From assembly GCA_016795565.1 (NCBI GenBank), contig JAEUGW010000054.1, positions 81,017 to 145,016 on the forward strand: 64,000 bases of DNA. The letters are read 5' to 3'. Positions 17,293-25,231 of the stretch are shown here, piece after piece (position 1 is the first letter of the stretch; every line of letters begins with the position of its first letter). This DNA is from Opitutaceae bacterium. GTDB taxonomy: Bacteria > Verrucomicrobiota > Verrucomicrobiia > Opitutales > Opitutaceae. The notes under the pieces are model-generated. The model searched no databases and had not been told where the DNA came from. It saw only the letters and a list, made by a program, of their open reading frames with translations. Made by a program: the position numbers and the translations under genes.

Positions 17293-17316
17293 AGCGCCGG
17301 TCGCATGACCGGCGCT
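17293..17316. repeat. perfect 10-bp hairpin
   Basis: AGCGCCGGTC, loop GCAT, GACCGGCGCT, directly left of the 17322-17460 repeat element. No gene is near enough for it to be a clear terminator. Confidence 0.6.
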
Positions 17317-17321
17317 GAAGT

Positions 17322-17460
17322 TAGAGCACTTCAAATTGAAGTATGGCCGGAACGGTTTCGGGTGGGCGCCGGTTTCCATACCGGCGCCGGCGAGCGCACC
17401 ATGTCGCCGATATGGAAATCGGCGACCACCTGTGGCTACACCTTTTTTGGAACTGCTCTA
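17322..17460. repeat. ~140-bp MITE-like inverted-repeat element, copy 1
   Basis: The ends are TAGAGCACTTCAAATTGAAG and (reverse complement) TAGAGCAGTTCCAAA, so the terminal repeats match. Inside are two smaller palindromes, GGCGCCGGTTTCCATACC.. and CGCCGATATGGAAATCGGCG. A second copy in inverted orientation is at 55196-55336. It has no coding capacity; a non-autonomous element or a structured RNA/DNA repeat is possible. Confidence 0.75.
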
Positions 17461-17464
17461 GCTA

Positions 17465-17500
17465 GATCGCCATGGCGGCAGAGCCGCCTCGCGATGACAA
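17465..17500. repeat. half copy of the TGTCATCGCGAGG repeat
   Basis: The reverse complement reads TGTCATCGCGAGGCGGC and ends in GCCATGGCGATC, matching the left half of the elements at 3248 and 5167. It is joined directly to repeat copy C of the rng end. Confidence 0.6.
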
Positions 17501-17542
17501 TCAACGATACTCCTCGTTCGTGTTCGCGTTGATGATCTTGAT
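17501..17542. repeat. diverged copy of the rng 3' end, copy C
   Basis: On the minus strand it reads [13 protein letters not shown] and a TGA stop; the true rng ends [13 protein letters not shown]. Most codons differ from rng only at synonymous positions (ACG, GAG, GAG, TAT, CGT), which points to a homologous rng end from elsewhere rather than a fresh duplication. Confidence 0.75.
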
Positions 17543-17584
17543 CCACCTTCGCCGAGCCTACGGCGGACAAGAGTTCTCGACGTT

Positions 17585-17620
17585 CTAAAAGAAAACGCCC
17601 GGCGGTTAGGCCGAGCGTTT
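17585..17620 (-). terminator. rho-independent terminator of rng
   Basis: On the minus strand, AAACGCTCGGC, loop CTAACC, GCCGGGCGTTT, followed by TTCTTTTAG. The arms pair except for one position. It lies 39 bases past the rng stop. Confidence 0.8.
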
Positions 17621-17658
17621 GGGAGAACGAGAAGGATAACGAGAAAGAGAACGATTGC

Positions 17659-19404
17659 TTAGCGATATTCCTCGTTGGTGTTGGCGTTAATAATTTTGAA
17701 GTTTTCGACGTGGTAGTTGGGGTCGGCGCGGAAGGCCAGTTTCACGCCGTAGGTCTTCTCGACGCGGACGAGCAGCTCGGAGTCTTCGGAGCGCAGGCGT
17801 TCCAGAATGGACGGGTGCACGTGGACGCGGAGGGAGTATTCCTTGCCGTCCTTGCGGGCTTGGAGACGGCGGGCGACGGACGAGAGCTTGCGTTGCAGCT
17901 CGACGGACATCGTCGTGGCGGACTTCACCATCGCGCGGCCGCGGCAATAGGGGCAGCTGGTGTAGAGGTTGGCCGAGAGCGACTCCTGCTGGCGCTGGCG
18001 GGTCATCTGCATGATGCCGAGCGAGCTGATGGGCAGGATGTGGGTCTTGGCTTTGTCCTCCGACATGAGCTCGACCATCTTGTCGAAGACGGCGTTGCGG
18101 TGGCGGCGCTCCTTCATGTCGATGAAGTCCATGATCACGAGGCCGCCGATGTTGCGGAGCCGGATCTGGCGCGCGATCTCGACCGCGGCCTCCATGTTGA
18201 CCTGGAAGATGGTGTTCTTCTCGTCGCCGGAGCGGCTCTTGTGGGAGCCGGTGTTGACGTCGATGGAGATGAGGGCCTCGGTCTCGTCGATCACGATCTC
18301 GCCGCCGGAGGGCAGGGGGACGCGGCGCTGGAAGGTCTGCTCAATCTGGCGCTCGATGTTGTAGCGTTCGAAGACTGGGATGGAGTCCTTGTAGTGCGCG
18401 ATCTTGCCCTTGGAGCGGGAGGAGATCTGGCCGACGTATTCCTGCGTGCGCTTGTAGTCGTCCTCGTTGTCCACGAGCACGCGGTCGATGTCCTCGGTGA
18501 GGAAGTCGCGCACGGTGCGCTCGACGATGTCGGGCTCTTGGTAGAGGCAGGCGGGGGCGCGGTCGGTCTCCATCTTGCGCTGGATCTCGGTCCACTTGGC
18601 GAGGAGGAGGTGGAGGTCGCGGACGAAGTAGCGGGGCTTCTTGCCCTCGCCGGCGGTGCGGACGATGACGCCCATGCCCTCGGGGATGGTGAGCTCGTTG
18701 ATGAGGGTCTTGAGGCGCTTGCGCTCGGCGGGGTCCTCGATCTTGCGGGAGATGCCGCAGCCGTCGGAGAACGGGGTGAGGATGAGGTAGCGGCCGGGCA
18801 GGGAGAGGTTGGTCGTGGTGCGCGGGCCCTTGGTGCCGATGGGGCCCTTGGTGACCTGGATGACGATCTCGGAGCCCGGCGGGTAGAGGCCGGGGATGTC
18901 CTTCACGGTGGGCTCGGCCTTGCGCGGGCCGGCATCCTTCTTCTTGTTGACGCGGACGACCTCGACGGAGGAGTCGGCGGCGGCGGGGAGCATGTCCCAG
19001 TAGTGGAGGAAGGCGTTCTTGTTGTAGCCGATGTCCACGAAGGCGGCCTTGAGGCCGGGGTCGAGGTTCTTGACGCGGCCCTTGTAGATGCCGCCGACCA
19101 TGCGGGAGTCGGACTCGCGCTCGATCTCGAAGCGGTCGAGGGTGCCGTCCACGAGGAGCGCGACGCGCTTCTCGAGGGGCTCGGAGTTGATGACGAGTTC
19201 GCGGAAGGTGCCCTTTTCCTTCCGGAAGATGCTCAGGATTTTCTGGAGGATGGGCCGGTCGGCGGCGCGTTCCTTGGAATCCTTGCGCAGCTGCTCGGCG
19301 GTAAGGGGCTCCGTGTGCTTCTGGGGCGGGGGCTGCTGAAGTTCTTCTTCATGGCGTGAGGCGGCGTCCGCAGGGGAGCCGGAGTTGGTGGGCTGGTCGT
19401 TCAT
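17659..19404 (-). CDS. rng: ribonuclease G/E
   Basis: A 581-residue RNase E/G-family endoribonuclease of mRNA and rRNA processing. An acidic/Pro-rich head (~70 residues) precedes the S1 domain ([23 protein letters not shown], seen as [18 protein letters not shown]); the catalytic core has IDVNTGSH with the magnesium-binding Asp, [12 protein letters not shown], and the zinc-link cysteines in [12 protein letters not shown] 19404 gives a head ending at the S1 domain; a start 27 codons upstream is less likely. The gene follows rodA on the same strand. Its 3' end plus terminator is repeated three times further downstream. Confidence 0.93.
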   Translation of the reverse strand: MNDQPTNSGSPADAASRHEEELQQPPPQKHTEPLTAEQLRKDSKERAADRPILQKILSIFRKEKGTFRELVINSEPLEKRVALLVDGTLDRFEIERESDSRMVGGIYKGRVKNLDPGLKAAFVDIGYNKNAFLHYWDMLPAAADSSVEVVRVNKKKDAGPRKAEPTVKDIPGLYPPGSEIVIQVTKGPIGTKGPRTTTNLSLPGRYLILTPFSDGCGISRKIEDPAERKRLKTLINELTIPEGMGVIVRTAGEGKKPRYFVRDLHLLLAKWTEIQRKMETDRAPACLYQEPDIVERTVRDFLTEDIDRVLVDNEDDYKRTQEYVGQISSRSKGKIAHYKDSIPVFERYNIERQIEQTFQRRVPLPSGGEIVIDETEALISIDVNTGSHKSRSGDEKNTIFQVNMEAAVEIARQIRLRNIGGLVIMDFIDMKERRHRNAVFDKMVELMSEDKAKTHILPISSLGIMQMTRQRQQESLSANLYTSCPYCRGRAMVKSATTMSVELQRKLSSVARRLQARKDGKEYSLRVHVHPSILERLRSEDSELLVRVEKTYGVKLAFRADPNYHVENFKIINANTNEEYR

Positions 19405-19508
19405 GGTGGGGTTGGTCCCGGGTGGTTGTGACGGGGCGCCCGTGTCCAGCAGGCTGTGTGCAGGAGATTCCGGCAAAACGGTCAATATGGCGTGGCAGGA
19501 GACCCATG

Positions 19509-20741
19509 TTAGAAGTCCCTCCGAAACCGATAGACGCTTTGGACCAGTCCTTGCAGCAAGCAGCAGCTGAGCACGAAGGTGCCGCCGTAGCTGATGAAGG
19601 GGAGCGGTATGCCTTTAACCGGCATCAGGCCGATGGTCATGGCGATGTTGACGAACACATGCACGGCGAAGAGCACCGTGACACCCAGCGCCAGTAAGGC
19701 GCCGAAGCGGTCGCGGGCGAGCCCGGCGATCCGCAGTCCGTTCCACAACACCACGCCAAACAATCCGATGACGGTGATGCTTCCCAAAAATCCCTTCTCC
19801 TCGGCGATGACCGAGAAAATAAAGTCGTTGTGCGCGACGGCGCGCGGCAGGTAGCCGAGCTTGGCCTGCGTGCCCTCGGTCCAGCCCTTGCCGGTGAGGC
19901 CGCCGGAGCCGACGGAGATGAGCGACTGGCGGCTGTTCCAGCCGATGCCCATGGGGTCCACCTTGTCCGGCATGGCAAAATTCAGCACGCGGTCCCGCTG
20001 ATAATCCTTCAGGGGGAGGAGGGAGTGTTTCTCGTATTTACCCCGGTCCTTGATGTAGTCCAGGTGGTTCTCCTCCATGAAGTTGGCGTAGTTCCAGACA
20101 TCGAGGGCGACAATGCCGACGAGGAGGGCGAACACGCCCAAGGCCCCGGCAAAGAACCGCGTCGAGAGATTGGAAACGTAAAGCATGGCGAAGACCATCG
20201 GCGCGATCACGAGGGCGCTGCCGAGGTCGGGTTCGGCGATTATCAACAGCATGGGTATGCCCACCGCAAGGGCCAATTTTACGAGCACCTGGAGCGAGTC
20301 CTTGACCGTGCCGAGGCGCGAGCCGGTGAGGATGGAGGCGGTGGCGAAAAGCACCGCGATCTTGGCGAATTCCGAGGGTTGGAAGGCACCGAGCCCGGGG
20401 AGGTCGAGCCAGCGGCGGGCCCCCATGTTGTGGGTGGTGCCGATGCCCGGAATCAGCACCAAGAGCAGGAGCGCGATGGCGAACAGGTAGACAAAGTGCG
20501 CGTATTTCAGCCACAGCCGGTAATCGAGCAGCGCGGTCGTGAGGTAGATGACCGCCCCCATCGCCAGCCAGACCAGCTGCTTGGTCCAGTCGTGCTGCTC
20601 GGTCGCGAGTTGGGCGCTGTAGATGAAAAAAACGCCGAACAGGCTCAGCACCAAGAGGCACGCGGGAGTTATCCCGTCGAAGCGCTCACGCGTGGTGAGC
20701 TTGAAAAAGCTGGCGAGGTCGAAGCGGCGAAGCAGGTGCAC
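19509..20741 (-). CDS. rodA: RodA, SEDS-family peptidoglycan glycosyltransferase
   Basis: A 410-residue polytopic protein with about ten helices. SEDS features include [24 protein letters not shown] and the C-terminal [16 protein letters not shown]. It polymerises lipid II glycan strands during cell elongation together with a class B PBP. The start is GTG at 20741. RodA is preferred to FtsW because of the length and the long extracellular loop between helices 7 and 8 (around [19 protein letters not shown]). rng follows after about 100 bases. It is divergent from rny with a long hairpin between them. Confidence 0.9.
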   Translation of the reverse strand: MHLLRRFDLASFFKLTTRERFDGITPACLLVLSLFGVFFIYSAQLATEQHDWTKQLVWLAMGAVIYLTTALLDYRLWLKYAHFVYLFAIALLLLVLIPGIGTTHNMGARRWLDLPGLGAFQPSEFAKIAVLFATASILTGSRLGTVKDSLQVLVKLALAVGIPMLLIIAEPDLGSALVIAPMVFAMLYVSNLSTRFFAGALGVFALLVGIVALDVWNYANFMEENHLDYIKDRGKYEKHSLLPLKDYQRDRVLNFAMPDKVDPMGIGWNSRQSLISVGSGGLTGKGWTEGTQAKLGYLPRAVAHNDFIFSVIAEEKGFLGSITVIGLFGVVLWNGLRIAGLARDRFGALLALGVTVLFAVHVFVNIAMTIGLMPVKGIPLPFISYGGTFVLSCCLLQGLVQSVYRFRRDF

Positions 20742-20792
20742 GAGGTAGGAAGCCCGCCACTAAACAGCCGGGTTGGTCGCTGGCAACGGTTT

Positions 20793-20868
20793 CTGTAGCG
20801 GCGGTCTATGACCGCCGGATAAGGGGAGGGTGAGTCGATAGTCGGCGGTCATAGACCGGCCGCTACAG
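20793..20868. repeat. 25-bp-arm hairpin between rodA and rny
   Basis: The left arm starts CTGTAGCGGCGGTCTATGAC and the right arm is its reverse complement with one extra base; the loop is 25 bases. It is a strong cruciform or RNA hairpin of REP type in the divergent gap between rodA and rny. Confidence 0.75.
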
Positions 20869-20944
20869 GGCTGCCCCATCTGTAAAACCGACCCTTTGTA
20901 AGGTTGCCAAGCGGGGTGGCGCACCTAGGGTCGCCACCCCTGAG

Positions 20945-22528
20945 ATGCTGACCTTCATCGCAGCCACCAAGCCAATCGTCGCGCCCGGTGCGGCCGAGCC
21001 GTATCTGTGGGCCTTGATGCTGGCCGCCCTGGTCGGCGCCGCCGGCGGATTCCTTGGCGTCTGGCTCCTGGCGCGGCAGCGCCGCCGCCTCGCCGTGCAG
21101 AGCGCCGCCGCCCATCTGGAACTGGCCAAGCGGGAGGCCGCCGTCGCGGCGCAGGAAATCATCAACCAGGCCGAGGGGGAGATCCGCGACCGCGAGGCGG
21201 AGCTGAACCGGGATTTCGACCGCCGCAAGATCGAGATTGAGCTGATGCTGCGCGAAATCCGTTCCCACGAGGAATCCCTGGGCTTGCTGGATCACCAGCT
21301 GGAGCAGCGGCAGGAGCGCCTCGCCCGCGAAACCGCCGCCATCCGGCAGGCCCGCGACGCCATGCGCGACCTCTCCCGCAGCCTGCGCAAGCGCCTCGAG
21401 GGCGTCGCCGCGCTCGACGGCGAGGAGGTCCGCCAGCAGCTGCGCGAGGAAGTGGTCTTCGAATGCCAGGAGGAACTGCGCGCCCTGCGCAAGGAACTGT
21501 TGGAAAAATCCGAGCAGGATCTCGTGCACGAGGGCCAGCGCATCCTCGTCGCCACGATGCAGCGGCTGGCCAGCAAGCCGAACAACGACCTCACGGCCAC
21601 CATTGTCCAGCTGCCCAACGAGGAGATGAAGGGCCGCATCATCGGCCGCGAGGGCCGCAACATCAAATCCTTCGAGGCCGCGACCAGCACCTCCCTGCTG
21701 ATCGACGAGTCGCCGCAGATGGTGCTCATCTCCTCGTTCGACCCGGTGCGCCGGGAGGTGGCCAAGCTCGCGCTGGAGGGGCTCATCAAGGACGGGCGCA
21801 TCCATCCCGCCAGCATCGAGGAGTTTGTCAGCCGCGCGCGGCAGGACCTGGAGCTGCACGTGGCGCAGATCGGCGAGGAAGCCGTGGACCGCCTGAAAAT
21901 CTCCGGCCTGCATCCCGAGAGCATCAAGCTCCTGGGCAAGCTCCGCTTTCGCTTCTCCTACAACCAGAATGTCCTCGACCACTCCATCGAGGTGGCCCAG
22001 CTCTGCGCCATGCTGGCGGCCGAGCTCGGCCTGGAGCCGCAGGTGGCCAAGCGCGCCGGCCTGCTGCACGACATCGGCAAGGCCATCGAGGGCGAGTATG
22101 AGGGCAGCCACGCGCTCATCGGCGCGGACTTCATCCGCCGCTACGGCGAGACCGACATCGTGGTCAACGCCGTCGCCGCCCACCACGCCGAGGTGAAGCC
22201 CGAGACGGTTTACGCGGGGCTCGTCATCCTCGCCGACGCCATCTCCGCCTCCCGGCCCGGCGCCCGGGCCGAGTCCATGACCTCCTACATCGAGCGGCTC
22301 GGCCGCCTCGAGAAACTGGCGATGACGATGCCCGGCGTGCAGCTGGCCTTCGCCATCCAGGCCGGCCGCGAGGTGCGGGTCGTGGTGCAGCCGAGCGTGG
22401 TCACCGACGACCAGGCCCAGGCCCTGGCCAAGACGCTGCGCCTGAAGATCGAGCAGGAACTCGACTACCCGAGCACCATCAAGATCACCGTCATCCGCGA
22501 ACAGCGCTACACCGAGACGGCAACCTGA
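20945..22528 (+). CDS. rny: ribonuclease Y
   Basis: A 527-residue membrane-anchored endoribonuclease that starts mRNA decay. An N-terminal helix (LWALMLAALVGAAGGFLGVWLL) is followed by a long coiled coil (about 45-215), a KH domain with GRIIGREGRNIKSFE (from about 230) and an HD domain with AGLLHDIGKA and AAHHAEV. The end DYPSTIKITVIRE is characteristic of the family. It is transcribed away from rodA/rng, so this chromosome encodes both RNase E/G-type and RNase Y-type decay enzymes within five kilobases. Confidence 0.95.
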   Translation: MLTFIAATKPIVAPGAAEPYLWALMLAALVGAAGGFLGVWLLARQRRRLAVQSAAAHLELAKREAAVAAQEIINQAEGEIRDREAELNRDFDRRKIEIELMLREIRSHEESLGLLDHQLEQRQERLARETAAIRQARDAMRDLSRSLRKRLEGVAALDGEEVRQQLREEVVFECQEELRALRKELLEKSEQDLVHEGQRILVATMQRLASKPNNDLTATIVQLPNEEMKGRIIGREGRNIKSFEAATSTSLLIDESPQMVLISSFDPVRREVAKLALEGLIKDGRIHPASIEEFVSRARQDLELHVAQIGEEAVDRLKISGLHPESIKLLGKLRFRFSYNQNVLDHSIEVAQLCAMLAAELGLEPQVAKRAGLLHDIGKAIEGEYEGSHALIGADFIRRYGETDIVVNAVAAHHAEVKPETVYAGLVILADAISASRPGARAESMTSYIERLGRLEKLAMTMPGVQLAFAIQAGREVRVVVQPSVVTDDQAQALAKTLRLKIEQELDYPSTIKITVIREQRYTETAT

Positions 22529-22529
22529 C

Positions 22530-22598
22530 TTGGACAGAATTAACAGAATGGACAAAATCCGGCCCAGCCGTTCTGTGAATTTTGTTCATTCTGTCCAA
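22530..22598. repeat. palindromic repeat between rny and queF
   Basis: It opens TTGGACAGAAT and closes ATTCTGTCCAA, with inner GACAAAAT and ATTTTGTTC arms that also pair. Since it starts right after the rny stop and ends nine bases before queF, it may act as a transcript end, a promoter-proximal structure or just a dispersed repeat. Confidence 0.7.
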
Positions 22599-22606
22599 AC
22601 ACCCAG

Positions 22607-22960
22607 ATGGCCAATAAAAACATCCTCGAGACCTTCCCGAATCCCGCGCCGCACCGCGATTTTCTCATCGAGCACACGCACCACGAGTTCACCTCGGTGT
22701 GCCCGATGACGGGCCATCCGGATTTCGCCGACATCACCGTCCGCTACGTGGCGGACAAAAAGTGCGTCGAGCTGAAGTCGCTGAAGCTCTATTTCCACGC
22801 CTACCGCAACGAGGGCATCTTCTTCGAGGCGGCGACCAACCAGATCTGCGATGACCTCGGCAACGCGCTCAAGCCGCGCAGCCTGACAATCATTTCGAAG
22901 TGGAAAGCCCGCGGCGGCTTCTCGTCCGTCGTCACGGCGGAGTGGAAGAAGAAGCGGTAA
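22607..22960 (+). CDS. queF: NADPH-dependent 7-cyano-7-deazaguanine reductase QueF
   Basis: A 117-residue unimodular QueF that reduces preQ0 to preQ1 for queuosine in tRNA. The thioimide-forming cysteine is C32 in TSVCPMTGHPDFAD, with the acid D39; ELKSLKLY is the NADPH-binding signature and NEGIFFEAA carries the substrate-binding glutamate. The length fits the short (type I) QueF. No preQ1 riboswitch is seen upstream; instead palindromic repeats lie on both sides of the gene. Confidence 0.96.
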   Translation: MANKNILETFPNPAPHRDFLIEHTHHEFTSVCPMTGHPDFADITVRYVADKKCVELKSLKLYFHAYRNEGIFFEAATNQICDDLGNALKPRSLTIISKWKARGGFSSVVTAEWKKKR

Positions 22961-22971
22961 GGCAGAGGTAA

Positions 22972-23044
22972 CCACGAAATACACAAAACACACTAAATCT
23001 CCGAAGAGGGGTTTTGATTTTCGTGTATTTGGTATGTTTCGTGG
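22972..23044. repeat. palindromic repeat between queF and the exonuclease gene
   Basis: The ends are CCACGAAATACAC and TATGTTTCGTGG; the outer eight bases pair perfectly, and GTGTATTT inside pairs with AAATACAC. It sits just upstream of the exonuclease start. Confidence 0.65.
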
Positions 23045-23054
23045 CGGCACTCTG

Positions 23055-23720
23055 ATGCATTGGGCCGACATACAGATTCACTTCATCGATTTCGAGGGCA
23101 GTGCCGCGAGCGGCATCCTGGAACTCGGGGTGGTGACGCTGCTGGGCGGGGAGATCGTCACGGCGCACACGCGGCTGTGCCGGGCGACCGGACCGGTGGC
23201 GGCGGACGACACCAAGGTCCACGGGCTGAGCGCCGACGGGCTGGCCAGCCAGGCGTATTTCGCGGCGGAGTGGGAGCGCTTCGCGGGGTTGCGGGAGACA
23301 GGGCCGCTGGCCGCGCACTTCGCCCCGGTGGAGAACTCACTCCTGCGCAAGGTGTGGCCCTATCCGCGCCAATCGCCGGATTTCGCGCGTCCGGGCAAGC
23401 TCGCGAACGAGTGGGGACCGTGGATTGATACGGGCCGGCTTTATCCGCAGCTCCTTCCCCGGCTCGGGTCGGTGCGGCTGGAGGATCTGGTTGTCCGGCA
23501 GGGATTGCAGGCCGAGTTGGAGGCCGCCTCGCGCCAGCACTGCCCGCCGGAGCGGCGCCGCTACCACGCGGCGCTCTACGATGCGTTGGCCGGGGCGCTG
23601 CTGCTGCGGGCCTTGCTCAAGCGGCCGGAGTGCGCGGCGGCGACGATCCCGTGGTTGCTGCAGATGAGCACGCTCGACGCGGACAAGCGCGGCGCGCTGC
23701 AGCAGGGGGATTTGTTCTGA
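23055..23720 (+). CDS. DEDDh 3'-5' exonuclease-like protein
   Basis: A 221-residue protein of the DnaQ/RNase T exonuclease superfamily. FIDFEGS supplies the first Asp and Glu, LAAHFAPVENSLL the second region (His/Asn rather than a plain HNA..D), and YHAALYDALAGALLL the late His and Asp. The middle TGRLYPQLLP is family-like. The second acidic residue is not obvious, so activity on nucleic acids is likely but not certain. ATG 23055 is preferred over an in-frame ATG seven codons earlier that sits within the repeat. Confidence 0.75.
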   Translation: MHWADIQIHFIDFEGSAASGILELGVVTLLGGEIVTAHTRLCRATGPVAADDTKVHGLSADGLASQAYFAAEWERFAGLRETGPLAAHFAPVENSLLRKVWPYPRQSPDFARPGKLANEWGPWIDTGRLYPQLLPRLGSVRLEDLVVRQGLQAELEAASRQHCPPERRRYHAALYDALAGALLLRALLKRPECAAATIPWLLQMSTLDADKRGALQQGDLF

Positions 23721-23799
23721 GGGTTTTCGCGCAGGGGTGGACCTTGTGTCCGCCCGGGTCGGTTGAAAGGCGCAGACGAGCTGCGCCCCTACACGGGGC

Positions 23800-25170
23800 T
23801 CACAGCCCGTGCTGGTCCACGAGATAAACCAGCGCGGCCATCGCGGCGGCGCCGAGCTCGAGCTCGCGCTTGTTCACCTTGTCGAGGGAGTCCTCGGCGG
23901 TGTGGTGGATGTCGAAGTAGCGCTGCGAGTCCGGCGTGAGGCCGGCGACGGTCGCGCCGTGGGCGAGCAGCGGGCCGACATCGGCGCCGCCGGTGCCCTT
24001 CTGGAAATGGCCCACGCCGTAGGGGGCGAAGAGGGGCTGCCAGCGCGCGGCGAGTTGGTGGGCGTTGCCGGCGGCGTTGCCCAGGTTGAAGCTGCGCGGC
24101 TGGTAGCCGCCGCTGTCGGTCTCCAGGGCCAGCACATGGATCTCGTTCTTCGCTTTGGCCGCCGTGGAGTAGGCCGTGGCGCCGCGCAGTCCGTTTTCCT
24201 CGTTGGTGAAGAGCACGACGCGCAGCGTGTGGCGCGGGGTGTAGCCGACGGCCTTGAGCAGGCGCAGCACCTCGATGGATTGCACGCAGCCGGCGCCGTC
24301 GTCGTGCGCGCCGGGCGCGATGTCCCAGGAGTCCAGGTGGCCGCCGACGAGGATGATTTTTTCCGGGAAAGCCGAGCCCTTGAGCTCGCCGAGGACGTTG
24401 TGCGACAACGCGTCCTCGAGGGTGCGGGAGTGCACCTGCATTTCCACCGTCAGGGCCGGATCCTGCCTGAGCGCCGCGCTCAGGCGGTCGGCGGCGACGG
24501 TGCTGAGCGCGACGGCGGGAATGCGCGGGGTGCCGGGCGGGAAGGTGGTGTTGCCGGTGTGGGGATGATCGTCGAGCGTGAGGGTGAGTGAGCGCACGAG
24601 CACGCCGACGGCCCCGAGTTTGGCGGCCGCGGCCGGGCCGCGGTTGCGCTGGTCACCGGCTTCACTGTAGGCGAGGCCGGTGGAGATGTGCCGGGGGTTC
24701 ATCGGCCGGTTGAAGAAGGCGATCTTGCCCTTCACATCGGCGGTGGCGAGGGCGTCGAGGGACTGCAGCTCAACGACCGGGGCGGTGAGTCCGTCTGCGG
24801 GGGTGGCGCCGGAGTTGCCGAGGGCTGCGGCGGCGAGGGAGTGAGTGCCCAGCCTGACACTCTCGGGCGCGCCGCGCTCCCAGTGCGGCACCGTGACGGG
24901 CTGGAGCTCGGTGCGGTCGGCGCCGGAGGCCTGGAGCAAGGCCTCGCCCCAGCGGACGGCGCCTTCGAGGTTTTTCGAGCCGGCGAGGCGGCCGGGATGT
25001 TTTGTGACCAGCGTGCGGAGATTCTCGTAGGCCGGGCTGGTGGTGAGTGCGGCCGTGTAGAGCGCGCGGAGCATCTGCTCATCGGCACTCGGCGCATCGG
25101 CTGCAATCAGCGAATTGAGGCAGACGGCAGCACCCAGCGCGATGGGGGTGAGGCGGGGCAATAAGCGCAT
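23800..25170 (-). CDS. secreted M28-family zinc metallopeptidase
   Basis: A 456-residue exported peptidase with a signal peptide (MRLLPRLTPIALGAAVCL). A PA-like insert spans about 150-245. Zinc and catalytic motifs of M28 are present in order: GGHLDSWD, GAHDDGAGC, TNEENGLRG, LETDSGGYQP and HHTAEDSLDKV. It resembles the plasma glutamate carboxypeptidase type of aminopeptidase. It probably degrades peptides outside the cytoplasm. Confidence 0.92.
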   Translation of the reverse strand: MRLLPRLTPIALGAAVCLNSLIAADAPSADEQMLRALYTAALTTSPAYENLRTLVTKHPGRLAGSKNLEGAVRWGEALLQASGADRTELQPVTVPHWERGAPESVRLGTHSLAAAALGNSGATPADGLTAPVVELQSLDALATADVKGKIAFFNRPMNPRHISTGLAYSEAGDQRNRGPAAAAKLGAVGVLVRSLTLTLDDHPHTGNTTFPPGTPRIPAVALSTVAADRLSAALRQDPALTVEMQVHSRTLEDALSHNVLGELKGSAFPEKIILVGGHLDSWDIAPGAHDDGAGCVQSIEVLRLLKAVGYTPRHTLRVVLFTNEENGLRGATAYSTAAKAKNEIHVLALETDSGGYQPRSFNLGNAAGNAHQLAARWQPLFAPYGVGHFQKGTGGADVGPLLAHGATVAGLTPDSQRYFDIHHTAEDSLDKVNKRELELGAAAMAALVYLVDQHGL

Positions 25171-25231
25171 CGGGGCAAGATTGCCGGGCCGCTCCGGCTG
25201 GCAAGCGGGGAGTGCGGCGGCACCGGCACAG

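Noticed and set aside
22530..22606. preQ1 riboswitch upstream of queF
   Set aside because: The sequence is a symmetrical palindromic repeat and lacks the short hairpin plus A-rich tail of preQ1 aptamers.
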